Of a stretch of 64,000 nucleotides of DNA, positions 30,319 to 39,500 are shown piece after piece. Origin of the DNA: Pseudomonas fluorescens (GTDB lineage Bacteria; Pseudomonadota; Gammaproteobacteria; Pseudomonadales; Pseudomonadaceae); NCBI RefSeq assembly GCF_902497775.2, contig NZ_OZ024668.1:1077826-1141825 (forward strand), written 5' to 3'. The position numbers and the translations under genes are program-made. How positions within the stretch are numbered: position 1 is the stretch's first letter; each line of letters begins with the position of its first letter. Below the pieces are notes generated by a model. The model ran no database searches. It was not told the DNA's origin and worked only from the letters and a program-made list of their open reading frames with translations.

Positions 30319-31800
30319 ATGACCACCGTTCGCACGCGTATCGCGCCTTCGCCTACTGGCGATCCCCACGTCGGCACCGCTTACATCGCCCTGTTCAACT
30401 ACTGCTTTGCCAAGCAGCACGGCGGCGAGTTCATCTTGCGTATCGAAGATACCGACCAGCTGCGCTCGACCCGCGAGTCGGAACAGCAGATCTTCGACGC
30501 CCTGCGCTGGCTCGGCATCGAGTGGAGCGAAGGTCCGGACGTCGGCGGCCCGCACGGCCCGTATCGGCAAAGCGAGCGCGGTGACATCTACAAGCAGTAC
30601 GCCCAGCAACTGGTCGACCTTGGTCACGCCTTCCCGTGCTTCTGCACCGCCGAAGAGCTCGACCAGATGCGTGCCGAGCAGATGGCCCGCGGTGAAACCC
30701 CGCGCTATGACGGTCGGGCCTTGCTGCTGTCGGCTGAAGAAGTCCAGCGCCGCCTGGCTGCGGGCGAGCCGCACGTGATCCGCATGAAAGTGCCGAGCGA
30801 AGGCGTCTGCGTGGTACCTGACATGCTCCGTGGCGACGTCGAGATCCCGTGGGACCGCATGGACATGCAGGTGCTGATGAAGACCGACGGCCTGCCGACC
30901 TACTTCCTGGCCAACGTCGTCGATGACCACCTGATGGGCATCACCCACGTACTGCGCGGCGAAGAATGGCTGCCGTCGGCGCCCAAGCTGATCAAGCTGT
31001 ACGAGTACTTCGGCTGGGAACAACCGACCCTGTGCTACATGCCGCTGCTGCGTAACCCGGACAAGAGCAAGCTGTCCAAGCGCAAGAACCCGACCTCGGT
31101 AACCTTCTACGAGCGCATGGGCTTCATGCCCGAAGCCATGCTCAACTACCTGGGCCGCATGGGCTGGTCGATGCCGGACGAGCGCGAGAAGTTCTCCCTG
31201 GCCGAGATGGTCGAGCACTTCGACCTGTCGCGGGTTTCCCTCGGCGGGCCGATCTTCGACATCGAGAAGCTGTCGTGGCTCAATGGCCAGTGGCTGCGCG
31301 AGCTGCCGGTGGAAGAGTTCGCCGCGCGCCTGCACAAGTGGGCGTTCAACAGTGACTACATGATGCAGATCGCGCCGCACGTGCAGGGCAGGGTAGAGAC
31401 CTTCAGCCAGGTCGTGCCGTTGGGCGGCTTCTTCTTTGAAGGTGCGCTCAAGCTCGATGCCAAGCTGTTCGAGAGCAAAAAACTCTCGGCCGACCAGGTA
31501 CGCCAGGTCATTCAGCTGATCCTGTGGAAGCTCGAAAGCCTGCGTCAGTGGGAAAAAGAGCGGATCACCGGTTGCATCCAGGCGGTCGTCGAAGCCCTGG
31601 AGCTGAAGCTGCGTGATGCCATGCCGCTGATGTTCGCCGCCATCACCGGCCAGGCCAGCTCGGTCTCGGTGCTCGATGCCATGGAAATCCTTGGCCCGGA
31701 CCTGACCCGCTACCGCCTGCGCCAGGCTCTGGACCTGCTCGGTGGTGTGTCGAAGAAAGAAAACAAAGAGTGGGAAAAGCTGTTGGGCACCCTCACCTGA
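30319..31800 (+). CDS. gltX: glutamyl-tRNA synthetase
   Basis: The 493-residue class I synthetase charges tRNA-Glu. It has the HIGH-type motif in [13 protein letters not shown] and the KMSKS-type motif KLSKRKNP. The ATG at 30319 fits the family N-terminus [14 protein letters not shown]; the frame is open further upstream without support. Its substrate tRNAs are encoded just downstream in two tRNA-Ala/tRNA-Glu pairs. A REP palindrome follows the stop. Confidence 0.97.
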   Translation: MTTVRTRIAPSPTGDPHVGTAYIALFNYCFAKQHGGEFILRIEDTDQLRSTRESEQQIFDALRWLGIEWSEGPDVGGPHGPYRQSERGDIYKQYAQQLVDLGHAFPCFCTAEELDQMRAEQMARGETPRYDGRALLLSAEEVQRRLAAGEPHVIRMKVPSEGVCVVPDMLRGDVEIPWDRMDMQVLMKTDGLPTYFLANVVDDHLMGITHVLRGEEWLPSAPKLIKLYEYFGWEQPTLCYMPLLRNPDKSKLSKRKNPTSVTFYERMGFMPEAMLNYLGRMGWSMPDEREKFSLAEMVEHFDLSRVSLGGPIFDIEKLSWLNGQWLRELPVEEFAARLHKWAFNSDYMMQIAPHVQGRVETFSQVVPLGGFFFEGALKLDAKLFESKKLSADQVRQVIQLILWKLESLRQWEKERITGCIQAVVEALELKLRDAMPLMFAAITGQASSVSVLDAMEILGPDLTRYRLRQALDLLGGVSKKENKEWEKLLGTLT

Positions 31801-31820
31801 TTGCCTGACCTTGGTAAAAC

Positions 31821-31876
31821 TTCGTGGGGCAAGCCCGCTCCTACCTGATTTGTAGGAGCGGGCTTGCCCCGCGAAG
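31821..31876. repeat. REP palindrome pair after gltX
   Basis: GGGGCAAGCCCGCTCCTA and TAGGAGCGGGCTTGCCCC face each other over a short CCTGATTTG loop, flanked by TTCG and CGAA. This is the extragenic palindrome type common in the P. putida group. It can form a long hairpin in the gltX message and may stabilise its 3' end. A smaller GC hairpin (about 31885-31910) follows. Confidence 0.88.
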
Positions 31877-31974
31877 AGGCCCGCAAACCCCTGTAAAACC
31901 GGGGTGTTTCCTTCGGTCGGGCGGTAAGTGTTTGTTATCTCGGAAATTTTTTTTGAATTTTGTTGAAAATATAT

Positions 31975-32003
31975 TTGACAGGTTCGCCATCCGATCTTAA
32001 TAT
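31975..32003 (+). promoter_or_regulatory. strong promoter of the Ala/Glu tRNA cluster
   Basis: TTGACA (31975-31980) and TAATAT (31998-32003) are 17 bases apart, preceded by an AT-rich tract (31946-31974) that looks like an UP element. The -10 is followed by GCGCCCCG, the GC-rich discriminator expected of promoters under stringent control. Transcription would start near 32010, about 70 bases before the first tRNA. Confidence 0.88.
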
Positions 32004-32079
32004 GCGCCCCGTCCACAGCGATGAACGAAAACGAAACGCGAAGCACCCAGCCAAGCGATTCAGTTCAAAGCGACATTGT

Positions 32080-32155
32080 GGGGCTATAGCTCAGCTGGGA
32101 GAGCGCCTGCATGGCATGCAGGAGGTCAGCGGTTCGATCCCGCTTAGCTCCACCA
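32080..32155 (+). tRNA. tRNA-Ala (GGC), first copy
   Basis: The 76 bases begin GGGGCTATAGCTCAGCTGGG, have the anticodon loop ATGGCAT (anticodon GGC) and end TAGCTCCACCA with encoded CCA. It is identical in sequence to the second copy at 32364. Confidence 0.97.
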
Positions 32156-32234
32156 AATTCCGATTCGTAGTCAGCTAGACTGACTGCGAAATCAACCGGG
32201 TTCCAGCGACCGGGTTGGTAAGGTAAGAAGGTTC

Positions 32235-32310
32235 GTCCCCTTCGTCTAGTGGCCTAGGACACCGCCCTTTCACGGCGGTAACAGGGGTTCGAGTCCCCTA
32301 GGGGACGCCA
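32235..32310 (+). tRNA. tRNA-Glu (TTC), first copy
   Basis: The 76 bases begin GTCCCCTTCGTCTAGTGG, have the anticodon loop CTTTCAC (anticodon TTC) and end GGGGACGCCA with encoded CCA. The acceptor stem is complete. Identical to the copy at 32484. Confidence 0.97.
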
Positions 32311-32363
32311 GTTTTACACAAGCGACATCGAAAGAGGTCGCTGGGCCGCGAGGCTAAAAATCT

Positions 32364-32439
32364 GGGGCTATAGCTCAGCTGGGAGAGCGCCTGCATGGCA
32401 TGCAGGAGGTCAGCGGTTCGATCCCGCTTAGCTCCACCA
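32364..32439 (+). tRNA. tRNA-Ala (GGC), second copy
   Basis: Identical in sequence to the tRNA-Ala at 32080, anticodon GGC, with encoded CCA. It begins the second tandem Ala-Glu unit; the spacers between genes differ from those of the first unit. Confidence 0.97.
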
Positions 32440-32483
32440 ATTTTGCCAGGATTCGTGAAAACGGATCTGCACGAAGGTTACAA

Positions 32484-32559
32484 GTCCCCTTCGTCTAGTG
32501 GCCTAGGACACCGCCCTTTCACGGCGGTAACAGGGGTTCGAGTCCCCTAGGGGACGCCA
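32484..32559 (+). tRNA. tRNA-Glu (TTC), second copy
   Basis: Identical to the tRNA-Glu at 32235, anticodon TTC, encoded CCA. It is the last gene of the cluster and is followed by a terminator. Confidence 0.97.
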
Positions 32560-32582
32560 TTTTACCCACTTTGTGGGATTTC

Positions 32583-32619
32583 AAGGCTCATTCGATTATT
32601 GAATGAGCCTTTTGTTTTT
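32583..32619 (+). terminator. terminator of the tRNA cluster
   Basis: AAGGCTCATTC and GAATGAGCCTT pair around GATTATT and run into TTTGTTTTT. It lies 24 bases after the second tRNA-Glu. Confidence 0.9.
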
Positions 32620-32690
32620 GTCTCGAAAAAACTTCCCCCAACCTTTCATTACCTGAAGCGACAAGCGGCGGCAATTTCTGCTTGCTAAAA

Positions 32691-32724
32691 AATATTATGA
32701 GAATAATATTCTAACCATAATATT
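32691..32724. promoter_or_regulatory. AATATTAT operator repeats before the TetR gene
   Basis: AATATTAT (32691-32698) and ATAATATT (32703-32710) form a perfect inverted repeat with a GAGA centre. A further ATAATATT (32717-32724) follows 14 bases later, directly before GGAGG and the TetR start. The site is very AT-rich in a GC-rich genome and is the probable autoregulatory operator. Confidence 0.7.
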
Positions 32725-32736
32725 TTGGAGGCGAGC

Positions 32737-33276
32737 ATGAACGACAAAAAGGCCAAGACCCGCGAACGGATTCTCGATGCAGCCTGCAGCGCGCTGATCC
32801 AGCACGGTCCGGCCGAGCCCAGTGTCAATCAGGTGATGGGCGCCGCCGGTCTGACCGTCGGTGGCTTCTACGCCCATTTCGATAGCAAGGATGCGTTGAT
32901 GCTCGAAGCCTTTCGCCAGTTGCTGGGCGAACGTCGGGCATTGCTCGCCGAAGTCGATCCGAACATGACGGGCGAGGAGCGCCGGGCCCTGGTTGCCGCC
33001 TTCTATCTGTCGCGCAAGCACCGCGACGCCACCGAGCGCGCCTGCCCGTTGCCGACCTCACTGGGCGAAATGGCGCGCCTGCCGGAGGCCTTTCGTGAGG
33101 TGCTGGCCGAACACATCGAACTGATGATGGCCAATCTCGCCGACAGCCCCGAAGACGCCGACAAGGTCCTGGCCGACATGGCCCTGATGATCGGTGGCCT
33201 GGCCCTGGCCCGGGCCCTGGGCACTGACGAGCTGTCTGACCGCATTCTGCGCGCCGCCAAATCGGCGGTTGTCTGA
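32737..33276 (+). CDS. TetR/AcrR family transcriptional regulator
   Basis: The 179-residue regulator has an N-terminal TetR helix-turn-helix (AGLTVGGFYAHFDSKDALMLEAF) and a C-terminal segment of the kind seen in regulators beside hydrolases (TERACPLPTSLGEMARLP). The ATG at 32737 follows TTTTGGAGGCGAGC; a TTG four codons upstream is possible but lies inside the ribosome site. It is followed after 28 bases by an alpha/beta hydrolase gene and then a thioesterase, so the three probably form one autoregulated unit. The inducer is unknown. Confidence 0.9.
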   Translation: MNDKKAKTRERILDAACSALIQHGPAEPSVNQVMGAAGLTVGGFYAHFDSKDALMLEAFRQLLGERRALLAEVDPNMTGEERRALVAAFYLSRKHRDATERACPLPTSLGEMARLPEAFREVLAEHIELMMANLADSPEDADKVLADMALMIGGLALARALGTDELSDRILRAAKSAVV

Positions 33277-33304
33277 ACCACGCGATATCCACCGGAGCGA
33301 AGCG

Positions 33305-34138
33305 ATGAATACCTTGAGCTGGATTCGTAGCGTTAACGGCACCCTCGGGCATTTGGCGCCAGAGCATGTCGCGCGCAAGATGCGCCGCGCCTTCATGACC
33401 CCGCGCAACCGGCCGCCGCGGGACTGGGAACTGCCGCTGCTGGCCCGCGCCGAGCGCATCACCTTGCGTTTCGGCCTCTCGGCACTGCGCTGGGGCCAAG
33501 GCCCGACCGTGCTGCTGATGCACGGTTGGGAAGGGCGCCCGACCCAGTTCGCCCATCTGATCGACAGCCTGGTCGACGCCGGTTACACCGCCGTGGCCCT
33601 GGAAGGCCCGGCCCATGGCCACTCACCGGGCAACGAAGCCAACGTGGTGCTGTTCGCCCGTGCCTTGCTGGAAGCCGCCGCCGAACTGCCGCCGCTCAAG
33701 GCCGTGGTTGGCCATTCCATGGGTGGCGCCAGCATGCTCCTGGCCTTGCAGTGGGGCCTGCGCGCCGAAGTGGCGGTGAGCATCGCCGCACCGGCGCAGT
33801 TGCTTGGCGTTATCCGCGGTTTCGCTCGCCACCTGGGCATGCCGGCGCGGGCGCGGGCGGCGTTCATCCGTCAGATTGAACGCGATGTCGGCGTGCAGAT
33901 TTCCCGCCTGGATGTCAGCGGCTACCAACTGGAGCTGCCCGGCTTGATCGTGCATGCCGAGGACGACCAACTGGTACCGGTAGACGAATCAGACGCTATC
34001 CACCGTGCCTGGTTCGACAGCCGTCTGCTGCGCCTGCCCGACGGCGGCCATCTGCGGGTGCTGGCCGACCCGCAACTGCGCGAAGGGGTGCTGGCACTGC
34101 TGCAACGCAGCAGTTCACCGGCGCGGCAATCGGCCTGA
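33305..34138 (+). CDS. alpha/beta hydrolase
   Basis: The 277-residue protein has the alpha/beta hydrolase core: LLMHGWEGRPTQF for the oxyanion region, nucleophile Ser in GHSMGG, acid in HAEDDQLVP and histidine in DGGHLRV. No signal peptide is seen, so it is cytoplasmic. The first 65 residues are an extra helical N-terminal stretch. The substrate is not predictable; esterases of this type often sit beside TetR regulators. The ATG at 33305 follows CGGAGCGAAGCG. Confidence 0.87.
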   Translation: MNTLSWIRSVNGTLGHLAPEHVARKMRRAFMTPRNRPPRDWELPLLARAERITLRFGLSALRWGQGPTVLLMHGWEGRPTQFAHLIDSLVDAGYTAVALEGPAHGHSPGNEANVVLFARALLEAAAELPPLKAVVGHSMGGASMLLALQWGLRAEVAVSIAAPAQLLGVIRGFARHLGMPARARAAFIRQIERDVGVQISRLDVSGYQLELPGLIVHAEDDQLVPVDESDAIHRAWFDSRLLRLPDGGHLRVLADPQLREGVLALLQRSSSPARQSA

Positions 34139-34182
34139 GCATCCGGTACACTCTGCCCGTTCACCACGGATCTGGAGCGGGC

Positions 34183-34623
34183 ATGAGTTGGGACCTGGCA
34201 ACACCGTTCATCATCGACCTGCGGGTCGCTGCCGACGATATCGACGGCCTCGGCCACGCCAACAACGCGGTTTACGTCACTTGGCTTGAGCGCTGCGCCT
34301 GGCGCCACTCCCAACGCCTGGGCCTGGACCTGACCGAGTACCGGCGCCTGGACCGGGCCATGGCCGTGGTCCGCCACGAAATCGACTACCTGGCCGCTGC
34401 CTACGAAGACGACGAGTTGCAACTGGCAACCTGGATCGTCGACTGGGACCAGCGGCTGAAAATGACCCGGCACTTCCAGCTGGTTCGTCCCAGCGACGGC
34501 ACCACCTTGCTGCGTGCGCAAACCACCTTCGTCTGCATCGAGTTATCCACAGGGCGGCCCAAGCGCATGCCGGGTGAGTTCATCGACGGCTATGGGCCGG
34601 CGCTGATGGCCGGAGCGCTGTAG
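34183..34623 (+). CDS. hotdog-fold acyl-CoA thioesterase (4HBT / YbgC type)
   Basis: The 146-residue protein shows the 4-hydroxybenzoyl-CoA thioesterase pattern near the N-terminus, [22 protein letters not shown], with the likely catalytic Asp before GLGHANN. Members hydrolyse acyl-CoA thioesters; the chain length preference is unknown. It follows the alpha/beta hydrolase after 44 bases and precedes dusC after 49 bases, in the same direction, with GGAGCGGGC before the ATG. Confidence 0.87.
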   Translation: MSWDLATPFIIDLRVAADDIDGLGHANNAVYVTWLERCAWRHSQRLGLDLTEYRRLDRAMAVVRHEIDYLAAAYEDDELQLATWIVDWDQRLKMTRHFQLVRPSDGTTLLRAQTTFVCIELSTGRPKRMPGEFIDGYGPALMAGAL

Positions 34624-34672
34624 GCCGCGGATTTTGCTAGACTGCCGGCCTTTTCCAGCCGAGATGCAACCC

Positions 34673-35632
34673 ATGCAAATTGCCCTGGCCCCGATGGAGG
34701 GGCTGGTCGACGACATTCTTCGCGACGTACTGACCCAGGTGGGCGGCATCGACTGGTGTGTCACCGAGTTCATTCGGGTCTGCGACCGCCTGTTGCCGGC
34801 GGCGACCTTCGAAAAGCTCGCGCCGGAGCTGAGCCAGGGTGCCCGCACTGCTGCCGGGGTGCCGTTGCGGGTGCAATTGCTCGGTTCCGACCCGGTGTGC
34901 CTGGCCGAAAACGCGGTGCTGGCCTGTGAACTGGGCGCGCCGGTGATCGACCTCAATTTTGGTTGCCCGGCCAAGACCGTCAACAAGTCGCGGGGCGGGG
35001 CGGTACTGCTCAAGGAGCCGGAGCTGCTGCACGCGATCTTGCGTGAAGTGCGTCGCGCGGTGCCTGCGCATATCCCGGTCACGGCCAAGATGCGCCTGGG
35101 CTTCGACAGCCCCGACGGCGCCCTGGACTGCGCCCGGGCCTTGGCCGAAGGCGGCGCCGAGCAACTGGTGGTGCACGCGCGGACCAAGGTCGACGGCTAC
35201 AAGCCGCCGGCCCATTGGGAGTGGGTGGCGCGGGTGCAGGAGGTGGTCAAGGTACCGGTGTATGCCAATGGCGAGGTCTGGACCCTGGAAGACTGGCGGC
35301 GTTGCCGCGAAGTCAGCGGCGTCGAAGACATCATGCTGGGGCGTGGCCTGGTTTCGCGCCCGGACCTTGCCCGGCAGATTGCCGCCGAACGCGATGGCGT
35401 CGAATTCGTGCCCATGGACTGGCAGGGCTTGCTGCCGCTGATCCAGGACTTCTGGGGCCAGGCCCGCGCGCAGATGACCCCGCGCCAGGCGCCGGGGCGT
35501 TTGAAGCAATGGGTGGCGATGCTGACTCGCACTTATCCCGAGGCAGTGGCGCTGTTTACCGAATTGCGCCGGGAAACCGACTGTGATCGGGTCGGGCAGT
35601 TGATCGGTGTACCGGTCAGCGAGGCGGCCTGA
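34673..35632 (+). CDS. dusC: tRNA-dihydrouridine(16) synthase DusC
   Basis: The 319-residue FMN enzyme reduces U16 of tRNA. It begins [17 protein letters not shown] and has the catalytic cysteine in [19 protein letters not shown] and the FMN phosphate-binding VYANGEVW and [12 protein letters not shown] segments. MEGLVD is characteristic of DusC as opposed to DusA or DusB. The ATG at 34673 is preferred over one three codons earlier (34664). Confidence 0.9.
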   Translation: MQIALAPMEGLVDDILRDVLTQVGGIDWCVTEFIRVCDRLLPAATFEKLAPELSQGARTAAGVPLRVQLLGSDPVCLAENAVLACELGAPVIDLNFGCPAKTVNKSRGGAVLLKEPELLHAILREVRRAVPAHIPVTAKMRLGFDSPDGALDCARALAEGGAEQLVVHARTKVDGYKPPAHWEWVARVQEVVKVPVYANGEVWTLEDWRRCREVSGVEDIMLGRGLVSRPDLARQIAAERDGVEFVPMDWQGLLPLIQDFWGQARAQMTPRQAPGRLKQWVAMLTRTYPEAVALFTELRRETDCDRVGQLIGVPVSEAA

Positions 35633-35650
35633 AAAATTTTTGCAGGGTTG

Positions 35651-35679
35651 CTTGAAAAGCAGGCGAGGGTCCTTATCTA
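35651..35679 (+). promoter_or_regulatory. sigma32-type heat-shock promoter of ibpA
   Basis: CTTGAA (35651-35656) and CCTTATCTA (35671-35679) are separated by 14 bases, close to the sigma32 consensus CTTGAA-N13/14-CCCCATNT. It gives a 5' leader of roughly 60 bases before the ibpA ATG at 35747. Confidence 0.75.
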
Positions 35680-35721
35680 GGGAGTACGCGATGCCGAAGT
35701 CGGGTCGCGCTACTACACAAC

Positions 35722-35739
35722 CTCGCTGATTTTCAGGAG
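35722..35739 (+). promoter_or_regulatory. ROSE-like RNA thermometer hairpin masking the ibpA ribosome site
   Basis: CTC-G-CTGA (35722-35729) pairs with TCAGGAG (35733-35739) around TTT, leaving one bulged G opposite the Shine-Dalgarno sequence. A UYGCU-type anti-SD with an unpaired G is the hallmark of ROSE thermometers, which melt on heat shock. Small heat-shock genes of pseudomonads are known to be controlled in this way. Confidence 0.75.
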
Positions 35740-35746
35740 ATGCATC

Positions 35747-36193
35747 ATGACTACTGCTTTTTCTCTGGCTCCACTGTTCCGTCATTCCGTGGGTTTCGAC
35801 CGTTTCAATGATCTGTTCGAATCTGCGGCGCGTAACGAGGCGGGTAGCAGCTACCCTCCCTACAACGTTGAAAAACATGGCGATGACCACTATCGAATCG
35901 TCGTTGCTGCGGCAGGTTTCCAGGAGCAGGATCTGGACCTGCAGGTGGAAAAAGGCGTCTTGACCGTGACTGGCGGCAAGCGTGACAGCAACGCTGAAAG
36001 CGTTACCTATCTGCATCAGGGCATTGCCCAGCGGGCGTTCAAGTTGTCGTTCCGGTTGGCTGACCATATCGAGGTCAAGGCGGCTGGTCTGGCTAATGGG
36101 CTGCTCAGCATCGATCTGCTGAGGATTGTGCCGGAAGAGGCCAAGGCCAAGCGGATTCCGATCAATGGGGATGGCAAGCCTGCTCTGAATTGA
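35747..36193 (+). CDS. ibpA: small heat shock protein (Hsp20, IbpA type)
   Basis: The 148-residue chaperone binds unfolding proteins and hands them to DnaK/ClpB. The alpha-crystallin domain covers about residues 36-130 and contains the conserved GLANGLLSIDL segment. The C-terminal KRIPING carries the I-x-I motif used for oligomer assembly. It has a sigma32-like promoter and a thermometer hairpin over its AGGAG, and is followed by a strong terminator, so it is a single heat-induced gene. Confidence 0.94.
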   Translation: MTTAFSLAPLFRHSVGFDRFNDLFESAARNEAGSSYPPYNVEKHGDDHYRIVVAAAGFQEQDLDLQVEKGVLTVTGGKRDSNAESVTYLHQGIAQRAFKLSFRLADHIEVKAAGLANGLLSIDLLRIVPEEAKAKRIPINGDGKPALN

Positions 36194-36209
36194 TTGTTGT
36201 TTGTTTAGG

Positions 36210-36238
36210 AAAGGGTGCCTTCGGGCACCCTTTTTTTT
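36210..36238 (+). terminator. terminator of ibpA
   Basis: AAAGGGTGCC and GGCACCCTTT pair around TTCG (a stable tetraloop) and are followed by a run of eight T, 17 bases after the stop codon. Confidence 0.93.
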
Positions 36239-36581
36239 GGCTCTGAGATTTTGGTGTTGATCCGGTTGATTTGTTGGTGCTGAGGCACCTTTGCGCCCTT
36301 ACGGCGGCTTACTTTTTTCAGTCGAAAAAAAAGTAAGCAAAAATTCTCGCCCCACCAGGGGCCCTACGCTGCGCTTCGGGTTCCCTCGCTACGGTGTCAC
36401 TACAGGGCATTGCGAACTACGAGTTGCAAGCAACTCTACGTTTCGCAACTTCGGCTACGCCGAAGGTGCTGCGCACTAGCCCCTTCGCAACACCTCCACT
36501 CGGCCCTTCTGGTTAACGGGGCCGGTAGATCAAGATCACAAGCAGATCAAGAGCACAATTCGCGTTGCTCTTGTGGGAGCT
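36239..36581. repeat. intergenic region with a palindromic repeat (CGCCCTTACGGCGG type)
   Basis: No gene is seen here. CGCCCTTACGGCGGCTTAC (from 36294) runs into a palindrome CTTACTTTTTT / AAAAAAAAGTAAG (about 36306-36340), followed by GCCCCACCAGGGGCCCTACGCTGCGCTTCGGG. The core matches the element downstream of murB, but only one arm is conserved. Short open frames across it have no homology that I recognise and no ribosome sites. Confidence 0.6.
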
Positions 36582-39500
36582 TCAGTAGCCTGCCGGCGCT
36601 TCAAGCAACATTGCCCGAAACTCCCCCAGCGGCAACGGCCGGCTATGCAGGTACCCCTGGTACAAATGGCACCCCAGCCGTTCAAGAAACTCCAGTTGCT
36701 CCGACAATTCCACCCCTTCGGCAATCACCGCCAGTTCCAGGCTGCGGGCCATGGCCACGATCGCCCGGACGATCTCGGCGTCGTTGGGGTCCAGCGGCGC
36801 ATCGCGGACGAAGGACTGGTCGATTTTCAAGGCATCCACCGGCAGGCGTTTGAGGTAGGTCAGCGAGGAGTAGCCGGTACCAAAATCATCCATGGCAAAG
36901 CTCACGCCAAAGGCCTTGAGCTCGCGCATTTTGCTGATGGTGTCTTCCAGGTTCTGGATGACGATGCCTTCGGTGATCTCCAGTTTGAGGATCTTGTGTG
37001 GCAGGCGGAAGTCGTCGAGGCTGCGCATCACCCGTTCGACGAAGTCGTTCTGGCGGAACTGCCGCGGGCTGATGTTCACGCACAGGCTGAAGTCGTTCGG
37101 GTCGATCAGGCCGTCGCGCAGCATGCCGGCACAGGCGTCGCAGGCTTCGTCGAGGATCCAACTGCCCACTTCCAGTATCAGCCCGCTTTCTTCCAGCACC
37201 TGGATGAACTGCGCCGGCGGCTGTTGACCCAGTTGCGGGTGGTGCCAGCGCAACAGCACTTCGGCACCGACGATGCGGTTGTCGCGGGCATCGACCTGGG
37301 GCTGGAAGTGCAGCGCCAGTTCGCCGCGGGCCAGGGCCAGGCGCAGGTCGTTTTCCATACGCAGGCGCTCGCTGGCGGCCTTTTGCATGGTGGTGTGGAA
37401 CATCTGGGTGGTGTTGCGCCCGGAGTCCTTGGCCCGGTACAGGGCGATATCGGCACGTTTGAGCAGGTCGGCCGGGGTCGAGCCGTGGTCGGGGATCAGG
37501 GCTATGCCGATGCTCGGCGTCACCTGCAGGCGCTGGCCGTCCAGTGACATCGGCTCGGCCAGCAGTTCGCGCAGGGTGTCGGCCAGTTCGCGGACTTTTT
37601 CCGTGACTTCCTCACGGCTGCCTTCCAGGCCGCTGAGCAACACCACGAATTCATCGCCGCCCAGGCGCGCGACGGTGTCTTCCAGGCGCACGCTGGCTTC
37701 CAGGCGGGCGGTGATAATTTTCAGCACCGTGTCGCCGACCGGGTGGCCAAGGGAGTCGTTGATGTGCTTGAAGTGATCGAGGTCGAGAAACAGCAGGGCG
37801 CCACGCAGGTTGTGGCGCTTGAGCAGGGCAATCTGCTGGCTCAGGCGGTCCATCAGTAGGGCGCGGTTGGGCAGGTTGGTCAGCGGGTCGTGGTAGGCCA
37901 GGTGGCGGATTTGCGCCTGGGCATTCTTCAACTGGCTGACATCGCGGGCGGTGAGCAGCAGGCACTCGGTTTCGTTGAGGTTGATCGGCTCGATCGACAC
38001 TTCGACGGTAAGGATGTCGCCGCGCTTGTTGCGTCCGAGCATCTCCCGGTGATGCACGCGGCCTTTGTCCTGGAATTCGTTGAGCAGTGCGGTGCGTTGC
38101 TTGTCGTCGGCCCAGATGCCGATTTCGTGCACGGTCTGGCCAATCACTTCGGCGGCGCTGTAGCCGGTCAGGCGGCAGAAGCCGTCGTTGACTTCCAGGT
38201 AGCGGCCGCTGTCGCGCTCGGTGATGGTGATGGCGTCGGGGCTTGAATGGAACGCCTTGGCGAATTTCTCTTCGCTGGCCTTGAGCGCCGCTTCGGCGCG
38301 CTGTTGCTGGGTAATGTCGCGCAGGGTGGTGACGCTGCAGGGTTGGTTGTCGACCTTGATCAAGCGGCTGGAAATCACGCAGGTCAGCGGCTGCCCGTCC
38401 TTGTGGTTGACCACCACGGCGACGTTGTTCAGGGCCTGGTCGCGGATCACCCGTTCAATGCGTCGGGCGCGTTCGGCAGATTCGGCCCACAGGCCGATCT
38501 GTTCGGCGGTGTTGCCCAGCACCTGCTCGGCGTTCCAGCCAAATACCTGGGTAAAGGCCGGGTTGATCTCGATGAACTGGCCGCTGTCCTGGCGGGTCAC
38601 GCAGATCGGGTCGGGGCTGGCCTGGAACAGGCTGGCGAACTTTTCTTCCGAGCTGGTCAGGCGTTGTTCGCGTTCGACCTGGTCGGTGATGTCCAGCAGG
38701 GTGCCGGCCATGCGCAGCGGGTTGCCCTGTTCGTCGCGGTACAGCCGGGCGCGGCTTTCGATGTAGCGCGAGCTGCCGTCTTCCATCTGGATGCGATAGG
38801 TGATCTGGTAATTGCCGGCCGGGCCTTCGCGCAGGCTGCGATAGGCCTGGCGCATGGTGCTGCGCTCCATTTCCGGCACGCCTTCGAAAAAAGACTCGAA
38901 GGATTCGTGAAAGGGCACCGGCTCAAGGCCATGCAGTTCGGCCGCACGTGCCGAGCCATAGAGCATGCCGCTGGGGATGTGCCAGTCCCAGGTACCCAAC
39001 TGCGCCGAGTCCAGGGCCAGGTCCAGGCGTTCCTGGCTGTCCTTGAGCGCCTGTTCTGCGCGTTTGTGTTCGCTGGTGTCGACGAAGGTGCTGAGCAGAT
39101 AGGCGGTACCTTCCAGTTCGATGTTCTGGGTGCAGAGGATGCCGTCGTGAATTTCGCCGCTGCTGCCGCGAAACTGCACTTCGAGGGTCACCGGGCCGCT
39201 GGTGCCGCTGGTCGCCGCCAGCACCTGGTTGCGCTGCTGCGGATGGACCCACAGGCCCAGCTCCAGGGTGCTCTTGTTGATGATCTGGTGGCCTGGCCAG
39301 CCGAGGATCTTCTCGAAGTGCTGGTTGACCTCGTAGATCCTGCCGTCGGCGCGGCGGGTCAGCAGGATCACATTGGGGCTCAGGTGGAAGAGGGTGGCAA
39401 AGCGCTTTTCCGAGTTGATCAGCGCTGCTTCCCGATCTCGCTGGCGGGTGATCTCGCGGATCACCCCGACCATCTGCCGCCGGCCGTTGCGGTCCGTGGT

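Noticed and set aside
30277..32046. A 589-codon open frame opposite gltX
   Set aside because: Antisense to a well-supported synthetase gene and running through the tRNA promoter region; no domain or ribosome site.
32080..32559. A repeat array resembling a CRISPR
   Set aside because: The repeats are full tRNA-Ala and tRNA-Glu genes with cloverleaf structure and CCA ends.
36291..36479. A 62-codon open frame after ibpA
   Set aside because: It runs through the palindromic repeat, has no ribosome site and no recognisable similarity.
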